This document shows positions 43,797-53,018 of a DNA stretch of 64,000 bases, piece after piece. Source of the stretch: Hyphomonadaceae bacterium (GTDB lineage Bacteria; Pseudomonadota; Alphaproteobacteria; Caulobacterales; Hyphomonadaceae); NCBI GenBank assembly GCA_022844345.1, contig JALHLU010000007.1, positions 1 to 64,000 on the forward strand, in the 5' to 3' direction. A program made the translations under genes and the position numbers. The notes under the pieces are model-generated. The model was not told the origin of the DNA, searched no databases, and worked only from the letters and a program-made list of their open reading frames with translations. Within the stretch, counting starts at the first letter, position 1; every line of letters begins with the position of its first letter.

Positions 43797-44552
43797 ATGA
43801 TGTCGTCCAATTCCAATCAGCAAGCCGGCATGCGTGGCGGACCCGGAACGGTCGCCGCGCAGAACGCTGAATCTTTAGACGCTGGTCTGCGTCAGCACAT
43901 GCTGGGCATCTACAATTACATGCTCGGCGGCTTAGCGCTCAGCGGCGCGGTCGCTTGGACCTTGACCACGACCGGCGCAGGCGCGCTCTTCTTCAGCGGG
44001 CCCGGCCAATTCACGCCGCTCGGCTGGGTCGCGGTGTTCGCACCGCTGGGCTTGATGCTGCTTGCCTCATTTAACGCCGCGCGATTGTCGACGGTGACGA
44101 CGCAAATGCTCTATTGGAGCATCGCCGGTTTGCAGGGCGTCAGCTTGGCGCTGATTTTTCAATCCTTCACCGGACAAAGCATCGCCCAGGTCTTCTTCGT
44201 CACCGCCGCCGCGTTCGGCGCGCTCAGCCTTTGGGGCTATACGACGAAGAAATCGCTCTCCGGGTGGGGCTCTTTCCTGATCATGGGCCTGGTCGGCGTC
44301 ATCATCGCGTCGATCGTCAATCTTTTCCTGCAATCGAGCATGCTACACTTCGTTGTGGCTTCAATTGGCGTGTTGGTGTTCGCCGGTCTCACGGCCTATG
44401 ATACGCAGCGCCTCAAGGGCGATTATGTGAGCGGCGTCATCGGCGAGGCGCCGGCCAAGGCGCAAGTGTGGGGGGCGCTCAGCCTTTATCTGAATTTTGT
44501 CAACCTCTTCCAGCTGCTCTTGTCGCTGTTTGGTCAGCGGCAGGGGCAGTGA
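43797..44552 (+). CDS. Bax inhibitor-1 family membrane protein (YbhL/YccA type)
   Basis: The 251-residue protein starts MMSSNSNQQAGMRGGPGTVA at ATG 43797 (GGAG nine bases upstream) and has seven hydrophobic helices. The BI-1 signatures DAGLRQHMLGIYNYMLGGLA and GLTAYDTQRLKGDYV near the C-terminus are present, including the conserved Asp-containing last loop. BI-1 proteins affect membrane calcium/proton leak and stress survival. Leader element C and a hairpin lie upstream. The lipid kinase gene begins two bases after its stop. Confidence 0.92.
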   Translation: MMSSNSNQQAGMRGGPGTVAAQNAESLDAGLRQHMLGIYNYMLGGLALSGAVAWTLTTTGAGALFFSGPGQFTPLGWVAVFAPLGLMLLASFNAARLSTVTTQMLYWSIAGLQGVSLALIFQSFTGQSIAQVFFVTAAAFGALSLWGYTTKKSLSGWGSFLIMGLVGVIIASIVNLFLQSSMLHFVVASIGVLVFAGLTAYDTQRLKGDYVSGVIGEAPAKAQVWGALSLYLNFVNLFQLLLSLFGQRQGQ

Positions 44553-44553
44553 C

Positions 44554-45513
44554 GTGGCGCTTGTCCATGGCGTCGCTTTGTCGGCGCAGCGCGATGTCGT
44601 ACGCAGTGAGTGCGACGTGGGCGTATGCGGCCGGTTCATCGTTGTCATCAACAGCGATGCGGGCGCGGTGCGTCGCCAGGGTCCGCGCGCGTTGCGCGCA
44701 TTGGCCCAGCGTGCGCTCGGCGGCCAGCTCGCGAACGTCGTCACCACTGACAGGCGCGATCTTGTCGCGGCCCTTCAGGCAGCTGCTCGCCGCGCGCCGC
44801 GCGCGGTCGCCGTGGTTGGGGGAGACGGGACGGCGCGGACTGCACTGCAGACGCTAGCGCCGTTCGATGTTCCAGTCGCGCCGCTTCCGGGAGGAACCTT
44901 GAACCGCCTGACGAAGCGGGTTTTCGGGCAGGCTTCGATGGAGACCTGCTTGGCGGCGATGCTTACAGGAGCGAGCCGGCCGCTTGCTGGCGCACGGGTC
45001 GAAGGTCATTGCTTTTACGTCGCGGCCGGGTTTGGCGCTTGGATGCATCTGCAGACCATGCGTGAGCGGGTGCGTGGTAAAAACTTCGTCGCCGGCCTGC
45101 GTTTGCTAATGCGTCTTGCCCCGCAACAATTTGCCGAGCGCCTGCACTGGTCGCCAAACGAAGCGACGACGCTCGTAAACTCGACACTGGTGGTTGGCGT
45201 CGGTCGTATCGACAGCGCGCTTGGTACGCACGCGCAAATGCATGAGCCGGCCCTGCTCGAGGCAGCCGGGGCCGATGTGCGCGATTGGGGCGGCCTGGCT
45301 GGTATTGCAGCCTCAGTGCTGTTGCGACGTTGGCGGCGCCATCGCGACGTAACCACACTCGCCGCTCGCCGCGTGACGGTGACGAGCGGCCGCAACGGCA
45401 CGCCTGCGCTGCTCGACGGCGAGTATCAAATGCTGGGGCGAAGCTTCGAGATCGTATTTGAGGCCAATTGCGGTCGCGTCTGGGCGCCGGTGCGGCGGCG
45501 GCGGCCATGGTGA
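44554..45513 (+). CDS. Diacylglycerol/sphingosine kinase-like lipid kinase
   Basis: The roughly 319-residue product has the catalytic signature VAVVGGDGTARTALQTLAPF and the glycine-rich PLPGGTLNRLTKRVFG typical of the DAGK catalytic domain, with the second lipid-binding beta-sandwich after it (LVNSTLVVGVGRID; LLDGEYQMLGRSFEIVF). The DGT motif is intact; the usual TAND segment reads TARTA/GTLNR, acceptable for the family. GTG 44554 with AGGGG upstream makes it the second gene of the BI-1 operon. An IS5 relic begins 15 bases after its stop. Confidence 0.82.
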   Translation: MALVHGVALSAQRDVVRSECDVGVCGRFIVVINSDAGAVRRQGPRALRALAQRALGGQLANVVTTDRRDLVAALQAAARRAPRAVAVVGGDGTARTALQTLAPFDVPVAPLPGGTLNRLTKRVFGQASMETCLAAMLTGASRPLAGARVEGHCFYVAAGFGAWMHLQTMRERVRGKNFVAGLRLLMRLAPQQFAERLHWSPNEATTLVNSTLVVGVGRIDSALGTHAQMHEPALLEAAGADVRDWGGLAGIAASVLLRRWRRHRDVTTLAARRVTVTSGRNGTPALLDGEYQMLGRSFEIVFEANCGRVWAPVRRRRPW

Positions 45514-45527
45514 CGCTCGTCCATATC

Positions 45528-46371
45528 AGGGCCCGTCGTCATTTGGGGATTTCGACAGTTAGAAAATTTCGATTCATGCGGTGTTGGCAGTTTGGAGCTG
45601 ACCGTGACGGCGCAACCGAGACGATTCCCCTGCGCGAGGATCAATGGGAGCGGATCTGGGATCTGCTGCCTGGGCAAGAGGGGCATCGCGGCGTGACGGC
45701 GGCGGACAACCGCTCGTTTCCCGAGGTGGCGCTGTACCGTTATCGCGCCGGGGGCGCGATCGCGTGATTTGCCTGAGCGGTTCAGCGACTGGAGCAATGT
45801 CCATCGGCGCTTCAGCCGCTGTGCTGAAAAGGGAGAGTGGCTAAGGGCTTTCGAGCATCTGGCGGTAGACGCAGACAATGAATTTGCGCTGATCGACAGC
45901 GCCATCGTGTGCGCTCATCAACACAGCGAGGGGGCAAAAAAAGATTGCCGGCCTGGCGATCGGTCGCTCGCGAGGCGGACTAAGCACCAAAATCCACACC
46001 CTGGTCGATGCCCTCGGCAATGTGATCGGCTTCTTCCTATCCGGCGGTCAGGCGCACGACCTCATCGGCGCCGACCACCTTCTGCCGACCATGCAGGCCG
46101 CCACCGCTGCTCGCCGACAAAGCCTGCGAGCGGGTCCTCGCCGTACGTCATTCGGCGGGAGAAAAAGCTGTTATCCCCGCGAAGGCGAACCGAAAGATCG
46201 ACCGCGGTTACGATCGAGACAAGTATAAAGCTCGACACCTGATCGAAACTTCTTTGCCTACCTCAAGCAATGCAAAGCGATCACGACGCGTTACGACAAA
46301 ACCGCTAGAAACTTTCTCGCAGCCGTCTACCTCACCGCAGCCGCCATCTGGCTCAAGTGACGACAGGCCCT
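45528..46371 (+). mobile_element. Decayed IS5-family element
   Basis: The ends AGGGCCCGTCGTCATTTGG (45528-45546) and, inverted, AGGGCCTGTCGTCACTTG (46354-46371) bound an 844-bp relic. The transposase is in pieces in different frames: LREDQWERIWDLLPGQEGHR, then PERFSDWSNVHRRFSRCAEK, then SRGGLSTKIHTLVDALGNVI. At least two frameshifts make it inactive. Similar but shorter IS5 sequence occurs at 57306. Confidence 0.85.
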
Positions 46372-46391
46372 AGCGGATCGGGACGATTGGT

Positions 46392-47231
46392 TCAGTTCGC
46401 CAGCAGGATGGGCAGTAGCGGGGCGCTCAAGACGCTGCGGGTGACACCACCCAGCATGTATTGACGCGCGCGCAAGGTGCTGTAGGCGCCCATCACAAGC
46501 ATATCCGCGCTACGGGCGATAGCCGCTTCCATGAGCAGGCGACCCGGCGCGGTGTCGGCGCTCTCGATGGTTTCTGCGCTCGCGGCCACGTCGTGGCTCC
46601 GCAGATAGGTTGCGACCTCGGCGCCACCATCGGCACGGGCGAGGCGCTTGGCACCGACGATGGTAAGCACCTCGACCTCGCGCGCGCGCTTAATGGCCGG
46701 CAGCGCTCCGGAAAGCGCGCGGGAAGCCGATTCGGTGTGGTCCCAGCCGAGCACGATTTTATCGAAACGGATTGGTGCCGGCCGACTGAGTGGGCAGATC
46801 AGCAGCGGCCGGCCGCTGTCGAACAACAATTCCTCAGCTTGGCGTCTCCCTGCGCTGTCTTCATCGGCAAGGCCTAGTAGCGTGAAGTCATGCGTGCGAG
46901 CGGTGAGCACCGTGCTGCTGTCTGAGCCCATCCAGTCCCAGTCCAGCGACGCGCGCACGACGCGCACGTTGATGCCGACGGCTTCGCCTGCATCGCGCGC
47001 ACGCGCGGCGAGGCGGTCAGCTTCAGCATTTGCGCGCGCTTTAAGATCATTCACGTGTGGAGACACGAATGCATTAGCTGGCCAATGAGTCGGTGCAGGC
47101 GCTTCAAGGCGCGGGACCGAGACGGTAAGCTCAGAGCCAAGGGTCTGCGCGAGCGCAACTGCGCGCGCTATCATTTTATCGGCAACTTTGGGGGAATATG
47201 CTAGCAAAACGAGATGGAAGCGGCCCGGCAT
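46392..47231 (-). CDS. Universal stress protein, two-domain UspA type (copy 5)
   Basis: The 279-residue protein starts MPGRFHLVLLAYSPKVADKM. Domain 2 has DKIVLGWDHTESASRALSGA and the nucleotide-binding pattern MGAYSTLRARQYMLGGVTRS. It is the intact relative of the broken copy at 51790-52460; their upstream regions also match, including the leader elements D and E. Start chosen at ATG 47231, 63 bases after leader D. Two remnants of this subtype are in the window, this being the only intact one. Confidence 0.9.
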   Translation of the reverse strand: MPGRFHLVLLAYSPKVADKMIARAVALAQTLGSELTVSVPRLEAPAPTHWPANAFVSPHVNDLKARANAEADRLAARARDAGEAVGINVRVVRASLDWDWMGSDSSTVLTARTHDFTLLGLADEDSAGRRQAEELLFDSGRPLLICPLSRPAPIRFDKIVLGWDHTESASRALSGALPAIKRAREVEVLTIVGAKRLARADGGAEVATYLRSHDVAASAETIESADTAPGRLLMEAAIARSADMLVMGAYSTLRARQYMLGGVTRSVLSAPLLPILLAN

Positions 47232-47294
47232 GCTTTGTCTCCAAGTGTCGGCGCGACCATGGGGCAGGATATGACAGCATAGAGCGCGCACGAT

Positions 47295-47343
47295 GCGGTC
47301 CGACATCACGACAGCCACCTGTCGTCAGACGGGGCCAGCCCGC
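47295..47343 (-). ncRNA. Leader element D (structured motif) upstream of usp copy 5
   Basis: Minus strand: stem GCGGGCT/GGACCGC with the conserved mismatch, box GGCCCCGTCTG (two changes), inner hairpin ACGACAG/CTGTCGT with loop GTGG, then GATGTC. It lies 63 bases before the usp start. Confidence 0.68.
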
Positions 47344-47375
47344 CGTCAGGAGATGGTGTCTGCGCTTGCCAGCGC

Positions 47376-48352
47376 AACAGAGGTGGCTTGGTTTATCTGA
47401 ACAGGTTCCGCAGTTGGGATATGTGGATTTCCGCCTCGGTCAGGCTGCGTCAGAGATTGGCTGCAGCGGATTGAAGTACGCCTCGGTCGGGGATTGCCTG
47501 TCAAGACTCGGAGGCCCACGCTTCGCATTGTAGAAGGCAAGATACCGGCCGAGCGAGGCGTGCGCCTCCGAGACGCTGGCGAAAGCGCGCAGGTCATGTC
47601 CATCGCTGAGACTTGGTTGGGGTCCGTCACCGGGACCTGCGCAGGAGGTTGGGGAAGATCTTATTTCCCGGCGCAGGTTTCGAGGTGTTCGGCCGGTGAT
47701 AGATCGCCTCGATGCCCATTGTCTTGATCAGCGTCGCGACGTGCAACCGCCCCACTTCGAAGCCATCTCGCGTCAACAGCGCCTGCAGCATTTCGGCTGC
47801 CCGCAAACGGATAGTAGAGATGCAACTCGTCCATCGGGCGCACCAGGGCAAAGTCGGCATCTGGCGTCGGATGCGGCAGATAGTAGACGCTACCCCGACG
47901 GATCCCGAGCAAGCCTGCCTGCCACCCGACCGGCAGTTTGTGCTTCCGGTCGATCATTTCCTTGCGCCCGGCAACAGGTCTGCCTTGCCGAGCGCGCCGG
48001 ATAAAAATCACTCTCCAGCGCCGGCTGACGATCTTCGCATGCGGCGACTTCACATCGATCGGCGGCGCCGCAGCACCGGCCTTCTCGCCGCTGTCGAACA
48101 CGTTGGAGGCGCCTTGCAGCAGCTGCTAGGGCCAAGTCGAAATCTCGTTCGGGTGATCGTCGAACTGCTCGGCCAGCTCCGGCATCGTCTTCCCACCGCA
48201 TATCACGGCAAGCGCCACCTTTGCCTGAAAATCCGAGCTGTGGTTCCGGCGTGGCCGTCTGCCGATCGTTGCTCCCGCTCTCGGCCATCACGCAGATCTC
48301 AGGCGAAAACTTCACTTAGCCCCGTGTGCGGACTTCCGGAGCCACCTCTGTT
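47376..48352 (-). mobile_element. Decayed IS3-family element
   Basis: Inverted AACAGAGGTGGCT repeats mark both ends (47376-47388 and, complemented, 48340-48352). Inside, on the minus strand, are broken orfA (VICGGKTMPELAEQFDDHPN) and orfB (GIRRGSVYYLPHPTPDADFA, DELHLYYPFAGSR, VGRLHVATLIKTMGIEAIYH, ASLGRYLAFYNAKRGP) in several frames with an internal stop. At 977 bp it is shorter than typical IS3 elements, so internal sequence is lost. It starts 33 bases upstream of leader D. Confidence 0.85.
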
Positions 48353-48530
48353 CTTGTGCAATGCATCGCTTTGTCGACCGTTGCTGTGGTGACAACGCCG
48401 CCCAAATCGGTGAAGCAGGGATCAGTATAGACAGCGCAGGTTGCAACGCCATGCGCTACCCAGCGTGCTCCGCGAACCCCTCGGCTCAAGGGCCGTACTG
48501 CGCGAAGCGATCCGTAGGAGACTAACTAGG

Positions 48531-49061
48531 ATGCTGCAAGAGATCTGGCACACTGTCGTAGCAGAGTTTTCTGACGTACCGGACGTCCAAACCATGACCA
48601 AGATCGCGACCCGCATCCTTGTTGCTGCGATGTTGGGCGGCGTCTTGGGCTACGAAAGAGAGCGCAAGTCTATGAGCGCTGGGGTCAGAACCCATATGTT
48701 GGTGGCCGTCGGTGCTGCCATATTCATGATAGGGCCAACTCAGGCGGGCATGTTGATTGAAGACCTTTCGCGCGTGATTCAGGGCGTGGTGCAAGGGATT
48801 GGGTTTCTCGGCGCAGGGGCGATCATCGTTGGAACATCGGTGCGCAAGGTCCACGGCCTGACCACGGCTGCAAGTATCTGGAGTGCTGCAGGGATCGGCA
48901 TGTCGGCTGGCTTGGGAATGGAAGCAACCGCCGTCCTATCGACCCTGACAGTTCTATTCGTTCTCGCGATCGTTCCGATTTTTACGAAAGGGATCAGGAA
49001 GGAGGAAACTCTCGCTTCAGCCAGCGCCACGAGCTTGCTAGACGATGATCAGAAAAAGTGA
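48531..49061 (+). CDS. MgtC/SapB-family membrane protein
   Basis: The 176-residue protein starts MLQEIWHTVVAEFSDVPDVQ at ATG 48531 with TAGGAG upstream. It has the MgtC membrane domain: AAMLGGVLGYERERKSMSAG, RTHMLVAVGAAIFMI, GIGFLGAGAIIV and KVHGLTTAASIWSAAGIGMS. It lacks the cytosolic C-terminal ACT-like domain of longer MgtC proteins. Role in Mg-limited survival or ATPase regulation is family knowledge only. IS3 debris lies on both sides. Confidence 0.9.
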   Translation: MLQEIWHTVVAEFSDVPDVQTMTKIATRILVAAMLGGVLGYERERKSMSAGVRTHMLVAVGAAIFMIGPTQAGMLIEDLSRVIQGVVQGIGFLGAGAIIVGTSVRKVHGLTTAASIWSAAGIGMSAGLGMEATAVLSTLTVLFVLAIVPIFTKGIRKEETLASASATSLLDDDQKK

Positions 49062-49160
49062 TCCGCCCCCTTTGAAGTGTTCCGCCCTTAGGCATGTTTT
49101 TGGACGGGATGGAGAATGCGGATGGCAAGGAAGCGTTACAAGCCGGAGGAGATCGTTGGG
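49062..49160 (+). mobile_element. Fragment of an IS3-family left end and orfA
   Basis: After the MgtC gene comes an IS-end-like stretch and then MARKRYKPEEIVGLP (from 49122), the N-terminus of an IS3-type OrfA, which then breaks off. The following 120 bases to the next gene hold nothing recognised. Confidence 0.65.
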
Positions 49161-49283
49161 CTCCCGTGAGTATCGAGGGCGCCAGATTATCGTGTCCAAA
49201 AAAAACCCTGGGCACTCCACTTCCGTAACGCACAATTGAGCGGCAGGGTAAAACTAGCACGCCTGTCATAGTGGGCGATCAGG

Positions 49284-49631
49284 TCAGTCGAAAATATCGA
49301 ACAGGTCGAAGCCGCGCCGGCGTTTGCGACTGCCGCGATGGCTATCGTCGTCATCATCGTCATCGTACCGATGGCGACCGCGCTGCTCGTCGTAGGGATG
49401 GCGTTTGCGCCAATCTTCCGGATCACGCCGGAAGTCGTTCACCTCTTGATGGAAGCGCTGTTGGGCCTTGGCCTGACTCTCGAACTCTGCGCGTTCGAGG
49501 TTTAGCAGCTTGTCCAGCTCGCCGCGGTCTAGCCAGACCCCCTTGCATTCGGGACAGATGTCGATGTCGACTCCTTCGCGGCTGACCTTCTGCATATGCG
49601 AATTGTCGTTCGGGCAAAGGATCAGCGGCAC
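49284..49631 (-). CDS. zf-TFIIB-family protein, intact copy
   Basis: The 115-residue product has both CxxC-type ligand pairs: ILCPNDNSHMQKVSREGVDI and DICPECKGVWLDRGELDKLL (first pair CPND, so one position is Asn/Asp rather than Cys). A helical FESQAKAQQRFHQEVNDFRR segment, an acidic run of Asp and the end RRRGFDLFDIFD follow. GTG start with GGGAG upstream. Homologues are at 13215 (zinc ligands lost) and 41992 (frameshifted). The conserved Asp-run/Arg-run/FDxFD tail suggests a protein-interaction peptide; function unknown. Confidence 0.8.
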   Translation of the reverse strand: MPLILCPNDNSHMQKVSREGVDIDICPECKGVWLDRGELDKLLNLERAEFESQAKAQQRFHQEVNDFRRDPEDWRKRHPYDEQRGRHRYDDDDDDDSHRGSRKRRRGFDLFDIFD

Positions 49632-49660
49632 GCAAGGCTCCCACAGTCATCTTCGATCAT

Positions 49661-50092
49661 TTGTACGCCCAGCTGCTGCGTTCAAGGCTCGGCCCGCTTG
49701 CGCCCTTCGCACCTTTCGTCACTCGTGCCAACCAAGCGCAAAAGTGTCTCAGCACGGCTGCCATCGAAAAACAAGCAACATTAGCCGGACCCTTTACCCA
49801 CTTGCCCGGCAACGGGCTATCCTTCCTGGTCGAGAGTGTCACGCGTGGGGAGGCCTTCGACGGCTACATCGAAACGCAAGTGGCCCCGATGTTGAACAAG
49901 GGTGATGTTGCCATCATCGATAATCTCAACGTCGACAATGGCCGCAGAGCCGCCGCGGTCCTCGCCGCGAGAGGCGCATGGTTCCTGTTCCTTCCCACAT
50001 ACTTGCTCGACCTCAATCCGATGGGGATGGCCTTCGCAAAGCTCAAGGCTCACCTGCATAAGGATGCCGCGCGCGCCATCTACGCTTTCTGA
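49661..50092 (+). pseudogene. IS630-family transposase remnant
   Basis: The open frame ends with DDE-transposase features: GDVAIIDNLNVDNGRRAAAV (second Asp) and FLFLPTYLLDLNPMGMAFAK LKAHL. In active IS630 proteins the last motif is NPIE; here it reads NPMG, so the catalytic Glu is lost. The first half is scrambled by frameshifts. No terminal repeats were located. Confidence 0.75.
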
Positions 50093-50192
50093 TGCGCCGT
50101 CAGCGACACCTGTTCTCTTTCACGCCGGAGGGGTGTTGGACCTTCTTCAAGCCTCACAGCCATGTTGTACATTAACAGCCCGAGGCTCCAGC

Positions 50193-50579
50193 CTAGTTCG
50201 CGGCTTCGTTGACGCTGCTGTCGATAGCCGCCCGCGTAACGCACTGGACGAAGGTTTGGCGCGTGGCGTCGTTGAGTCCGGCTGCATCGGTTTGGCCACT
50301 CGCCGGTTGACCGGTCGTACCGACGCGGATCGCGTCAGTAACACGCTTGGGCGTGGCTTCCGGGCCCAGACGCTCGGATATGCAGCTGCAGAAAGCCTCA
50401 GACTGTCCCGCCAGCGCACAGGCTGTGCGTGTATCGATGCTGGCGCCCACGCCTTCGAGCGCGTCGCGGCCGATGTCGGCGATCTCACCCTTGGCGTTCT
50501 CAAGGTCTGCAGCGAGATCACCGCATGCGGCTAAGCCGGCCAGTCCAACCGAAGCAAGGAGCACACGACACTTTCTCAT
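50193..50579 (-). CDS. Small lipoprotein of unknown function
   Basis: A 128-residue exported protein starting MRKCRVLLASVGLAGLAACG: lipobox LAAC. AGGAGG stands five bases before ATG 50579, a strong ribosome-binding site. The mature part has four cysteines (TACALAG, EAFCSCISE, FVQCVTR) that could form disulfides and a helical opening segment. No family is recognised. It lies downstream of the Crp gene on the same strand, 38 bases away. Confidence 0.6.
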   Translation of the reverse strand: MRKCRVLLASVGLAGLAACGDLAADLENAKGEIADIGRDALEGVGASIDTRTACALAGQSEAFCSCISERLGPEATPKRVTDAIRVGTTGQPASGQTDAAGLNDATRQTFVQCVTRAAIDSSVNEAAN

Positions 50580-50617
50580 CAGCACCTCCTATAGACCCAA
50601 GCGCTAGAAATGCGATG

Positions 50618-51286
50618 TCACGCCGGGACCAAGACTTTGACCGCGCCGCGCGGCCGCAAGACGACGCATCTGGCGCGCGGTAGGGAAATCACCTGCGCAA
50701 GGACGAGCTCGGTGAAGGTTCTCGATACGGTTTCGATCGTCAGCGCGAGATGATTGGCGATGTCAGCTCGCGACATTGGCAGTTCAACAACGCCTTGTCC
50801 GTCCTTGTCGGCCAGCCTGGTGAGAAATCGAAAGAGACGCGCGCGCGCGGTCTTCAGTCCAAGCAAGCCCACATGCTCCTGTGTCAGCCGCACCTCCTCA
50901 TGGAGGAGGGCAATGAGGGCTCGCGCATTCGCTGCATTGGCCTCAGCCGCTCGGTACAACGAGGCGATGCGCACGGCGAGGACTTCGACATCGGTTATGG
51001 CTTCCGCGCAGCACGTCCGCATCGAGGCGGGGTCAAGCCCGAAGATATCGCCCGAAAAGTGGAAGCGCATGATTTGGCATGCGCCCTCGCTTGCGTAGCG
51101 CACGCTGCTGACGACGCCGGACACGACTTTGTAAACATGGTCGCCGGCCGCGCCCTGAAAGAAGACTTCCTCGCCCCGCGTGAAGCGCATGCGTTTGCAA
51201 GCGAGCATGCTTGGCCCGAGCGCGAACCGGTCGGCGCCCTCGGGCGTATCGTCGTGCGCGCCGCTGGGGCGTTCGAGATTGATCAT
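50618..51286 (-). CDS. Crp/Fnr-superfamily regulator 2
   Basis: The 222-residue protein has a sensor domain (RFTRGEEVFFQGAAGDHVYK, GDIFGLDPAS) and a winged helix (ELPMSRADIANHLALTIETV SRTF). Cysteines occur near position 90 (RTCCAEA) but not in an FNR-type N-terminal cluster, so it is FixK/Crp-like. It is encoded 24 bases after a TerB-like gene and is probably in one operon with it. Its recognition helix differs from that of regulator 1, so targets may differ. Confidence 0.86.
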   Translation of the reverse strand: MINLERPSGAHDDTPEGADRFALGPSMLACKRMRFTRGEEVFFQGAAGDHVYKVVSGVVSSVRYASEGACQIMRFHFSGDIFGLDPASMRTCCAEAITDVEVLAVRIASLYRAAEANAANARALIALLHEEVRLTQEHVGLLGLKTARARLFRFLTRLADKDGQGVVELPMSRADIANHLALTIETVSRTFTELVLAQVISLPRARCVVLRPRGAVKVLVPA

Positions 51287-51310
51287 ATCGATCTCCGTGT
51301 GCTGCGGGTG

Positions 51311-51772
51311 TCAAGTTGGGGTCAGATCAAATGCGATTGGGTTGAGAGCCAGCGCCGCGCAAAGCTTGAGCAGCACCTGGCGCTCCTCGGCGTCATAGCC
51401 GCCATCGGCACTGGCGATGGCCTGACAGATCGTGATGAGTAGGCCGCTCTCGGGCTTCCTGCCACGCAACTTTTCCACTAGGGCGAGGGCATGGCGTTCG
51501 GCATCGTCAGGGTCCATGGAAAAGCGCCTGTTAAGCCCTTCAAAAAAGGCATCCACCTCATCGGCACACAAGGCCGCGACTGGATCGATCGCGCGCACTA
51601 CGCCCTGCATGCGCCGCCGCTCCTCGCGCGCCACCCACCCGTCGGCATTGGCGACCAGCGCGCAGCCCGCGATGACGGCTTCGACTAGGGTGCTGTCGGC
51701 TTGCTCGAGTTCACGGCGCAGTCCGGCTTGGGTGAGGTGACGCGCATTGTGGTTAGGGTTGCGGTTGCTCAT
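51311..51772 (-). CDS. TerB-like (tellurite-resistance family) protein
   Basis: A 153-residue helical protein with the TerB-type paired motifs VAGCALVANADGWVAREERR (first residues approximate: VIAGCALVANADGWVAREER) and ICQAIASADGGYDAEERQVL, each with the Asp-x-Asp/Glu-rich metal-binding look. Start MSNRNPNHNARHLTQAG at ATG 51772. TerB proteins are cytosolic and associate with membrane stress complexes; a TerC-family gene is elsewhere in this window (11998) but not linked. Followed by a Crp gene. Confidence 0.82.
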   Translation of the reverse strand: MSNRNPNHNARHLTQAGLRRELEQADSTLVEAVIAGCALVANADGWVAREERRRMQGVVRAIDPVAALCADEVDAFFEGLNRRFSMDPDDAERHALALVEKLRGRKPESGLLITICQAIASADGGYDAEERQVLLKLCAALALNPIAFDLTPT

Positions 51773-51789
51773 GTTGTGCTCCTTGATTG

Positions 51790-52460
51790 CGTTAGCTGGC
51801 AAAACGGGACGATTGAGTCTGTACGCAGCCAGATGAACCGAAGCGACGCGCTCAAGACGCCGTGGATCAAACAGCCGAACAAACGTTGACGCGGCCGCAG
51901 CGTGAGGTAGGCGCCCATTACAAGCGGATCCGCGCCGCGCGCGATGGACGCGCTTCCAAAAAGCAATTGGCCCTGCGCGCGGTCGGCGCTCTCGATCGTT
52001 GCGCTATCCGTGCGATAGGCGTTTGGCGCCCAGGATCGCTAACACGCGCACAATGTGCGCCCGCTTCGATATGTTCCCATGATAACTCGATGATGCAAAA
52101 GCGGATCGGCGCTGGCCTGCTAAGCGGGCAGATGAGCAGCGCACGCTCGCTGTTGAAGAGCAATTCCTCGTCGTGACCTCGCGCTTCGGCATCGTCATCG
52201 GCAAGCCCGAGCTGGGTAACATCGTGCGTGTGCGCCGCAAGACGCTCTGCTTCGACGTCGGCGCGCGCGTTGAAGTAATGCACGTGCAGGTGCATAGACT
52301 CGCCGGCAAACCAATGCGCGAGAGAGGCCACTTCAAGGCGTGGGACCGAAGCGGCGAGGTCTGCGTCAAGCGTTTGCGCAAGCGCCACGCCGCGCGCGAT
52401 TACTTCGTCGGCGGCGCTGGGTAAGAAGGCAGGGAGTACAAGGTGAAGGCGGTCTGACAT
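51790..52460 (-). pseudogene. Broken universal stress protein gene (copy 6)
   Basis: From ATG 52460 the frame reads MSDRLHLVLPAFLPSAADEV, closely parallel to usp copy 5 at 46392. Two internal deletions (about 35 residues before HTHDVTQLGLADDD, and in the domain-2 opening) and frameshifts follow; the end (VMGAYLTLRPRQRLF) is in a different frame. The upstream leader element E is still intact, so decay of the gene is more recent than, or uncoupled from, the leader. Confidence 0.85.
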
Positions 52461-52523
52461 GTTTGGCCTCCAAGTATCGGTGCGCCCAAGCGTCAGGGGT
52501 TGACAGCATCGAGCGCGCCTGAT

Positions 52524-52572
52524 GCGGTCCGACATCACGACGGCCTTCCGTCGTCAGAGGGGCCCGGCCCGC
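52524..52572 (-). ncRNA. Leader element E (structured motif) upstream of the usp relic
   Basis: Minus strand: stem GCGGGCC/GGACCGC with the conserved mismatch, box GGGCCCCTCTG, inner hairpin ACGACGG/CCGTCGT with loop AAGG, then GATGTC. The inner hairpin differs from copy D by compensated changes. It is 64 bases before the dead usp start. Confidence 0.68.
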
Positions 52573-52917
52573 TCCTTTAACGTGGCGATCGCAATAAACC
52601 GCGCAACGGCGCCCACAATGACAAGCGCAAATAGTAACAATTTGGACACGGTATACGTGCCAGCGGCGCGGGACCGCCCTACTTGAATGATCGACGTCCG
52701 CAACACGGGGCGCAATTTGAGTCCCGGCGATTGACCGAAACCGGCAAAGTGGCGCTCGTTGCGCCTGTACAAAATGGCGAACATCGGCCTTCCGGCGCGG
52801 CGCCGATCGGTCGTTTTCGCTGTTGAACGATTGTAATTATTGGACAGTGCGCGGCTTGCGCGCTGCGGGGCGTCCCGCTCGCCGGTGCCGCCACCGCCGA
52901 TGGCGTCATGAGGCGCC

Positions 52918-52935
52918 TTGAAGGCGTCGCTTCAA
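52918..52935. promoter_or_regulatory. Perfect dyad upstream of kinase fusion copy 2
   Basis: TTGAAG and CTTCAA are separated by six bases, about 100 bases before the start. Spacing is not that of an FNR box, so the binding protein is unknown. Confidence 0.35.
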
Positions 52936-53018
52936 ACTGCCCGCCGTCTTGAGCGCAATTGCGCAAGGTCAATTCCAGGACCGCAAGGAAGGCCTAATCG
53001 AAGAGTGGGGTCCGCCAA

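Noticed and set aside
43508-43870. Plus-strand frame running through leader C
   Set aside because: No ribosome-binding site, low-complexity Arg/Pro-rich product, overlaps the well-supported leader and the BI-1 start.
52918-52935. TTGAAG-GCGTCG-CTTCAA as an FNR/FixK site
   Set aside because: A good dyad, but the spacer is six bases and the half-sites end in AAG; kept only as an unassigned dyad.
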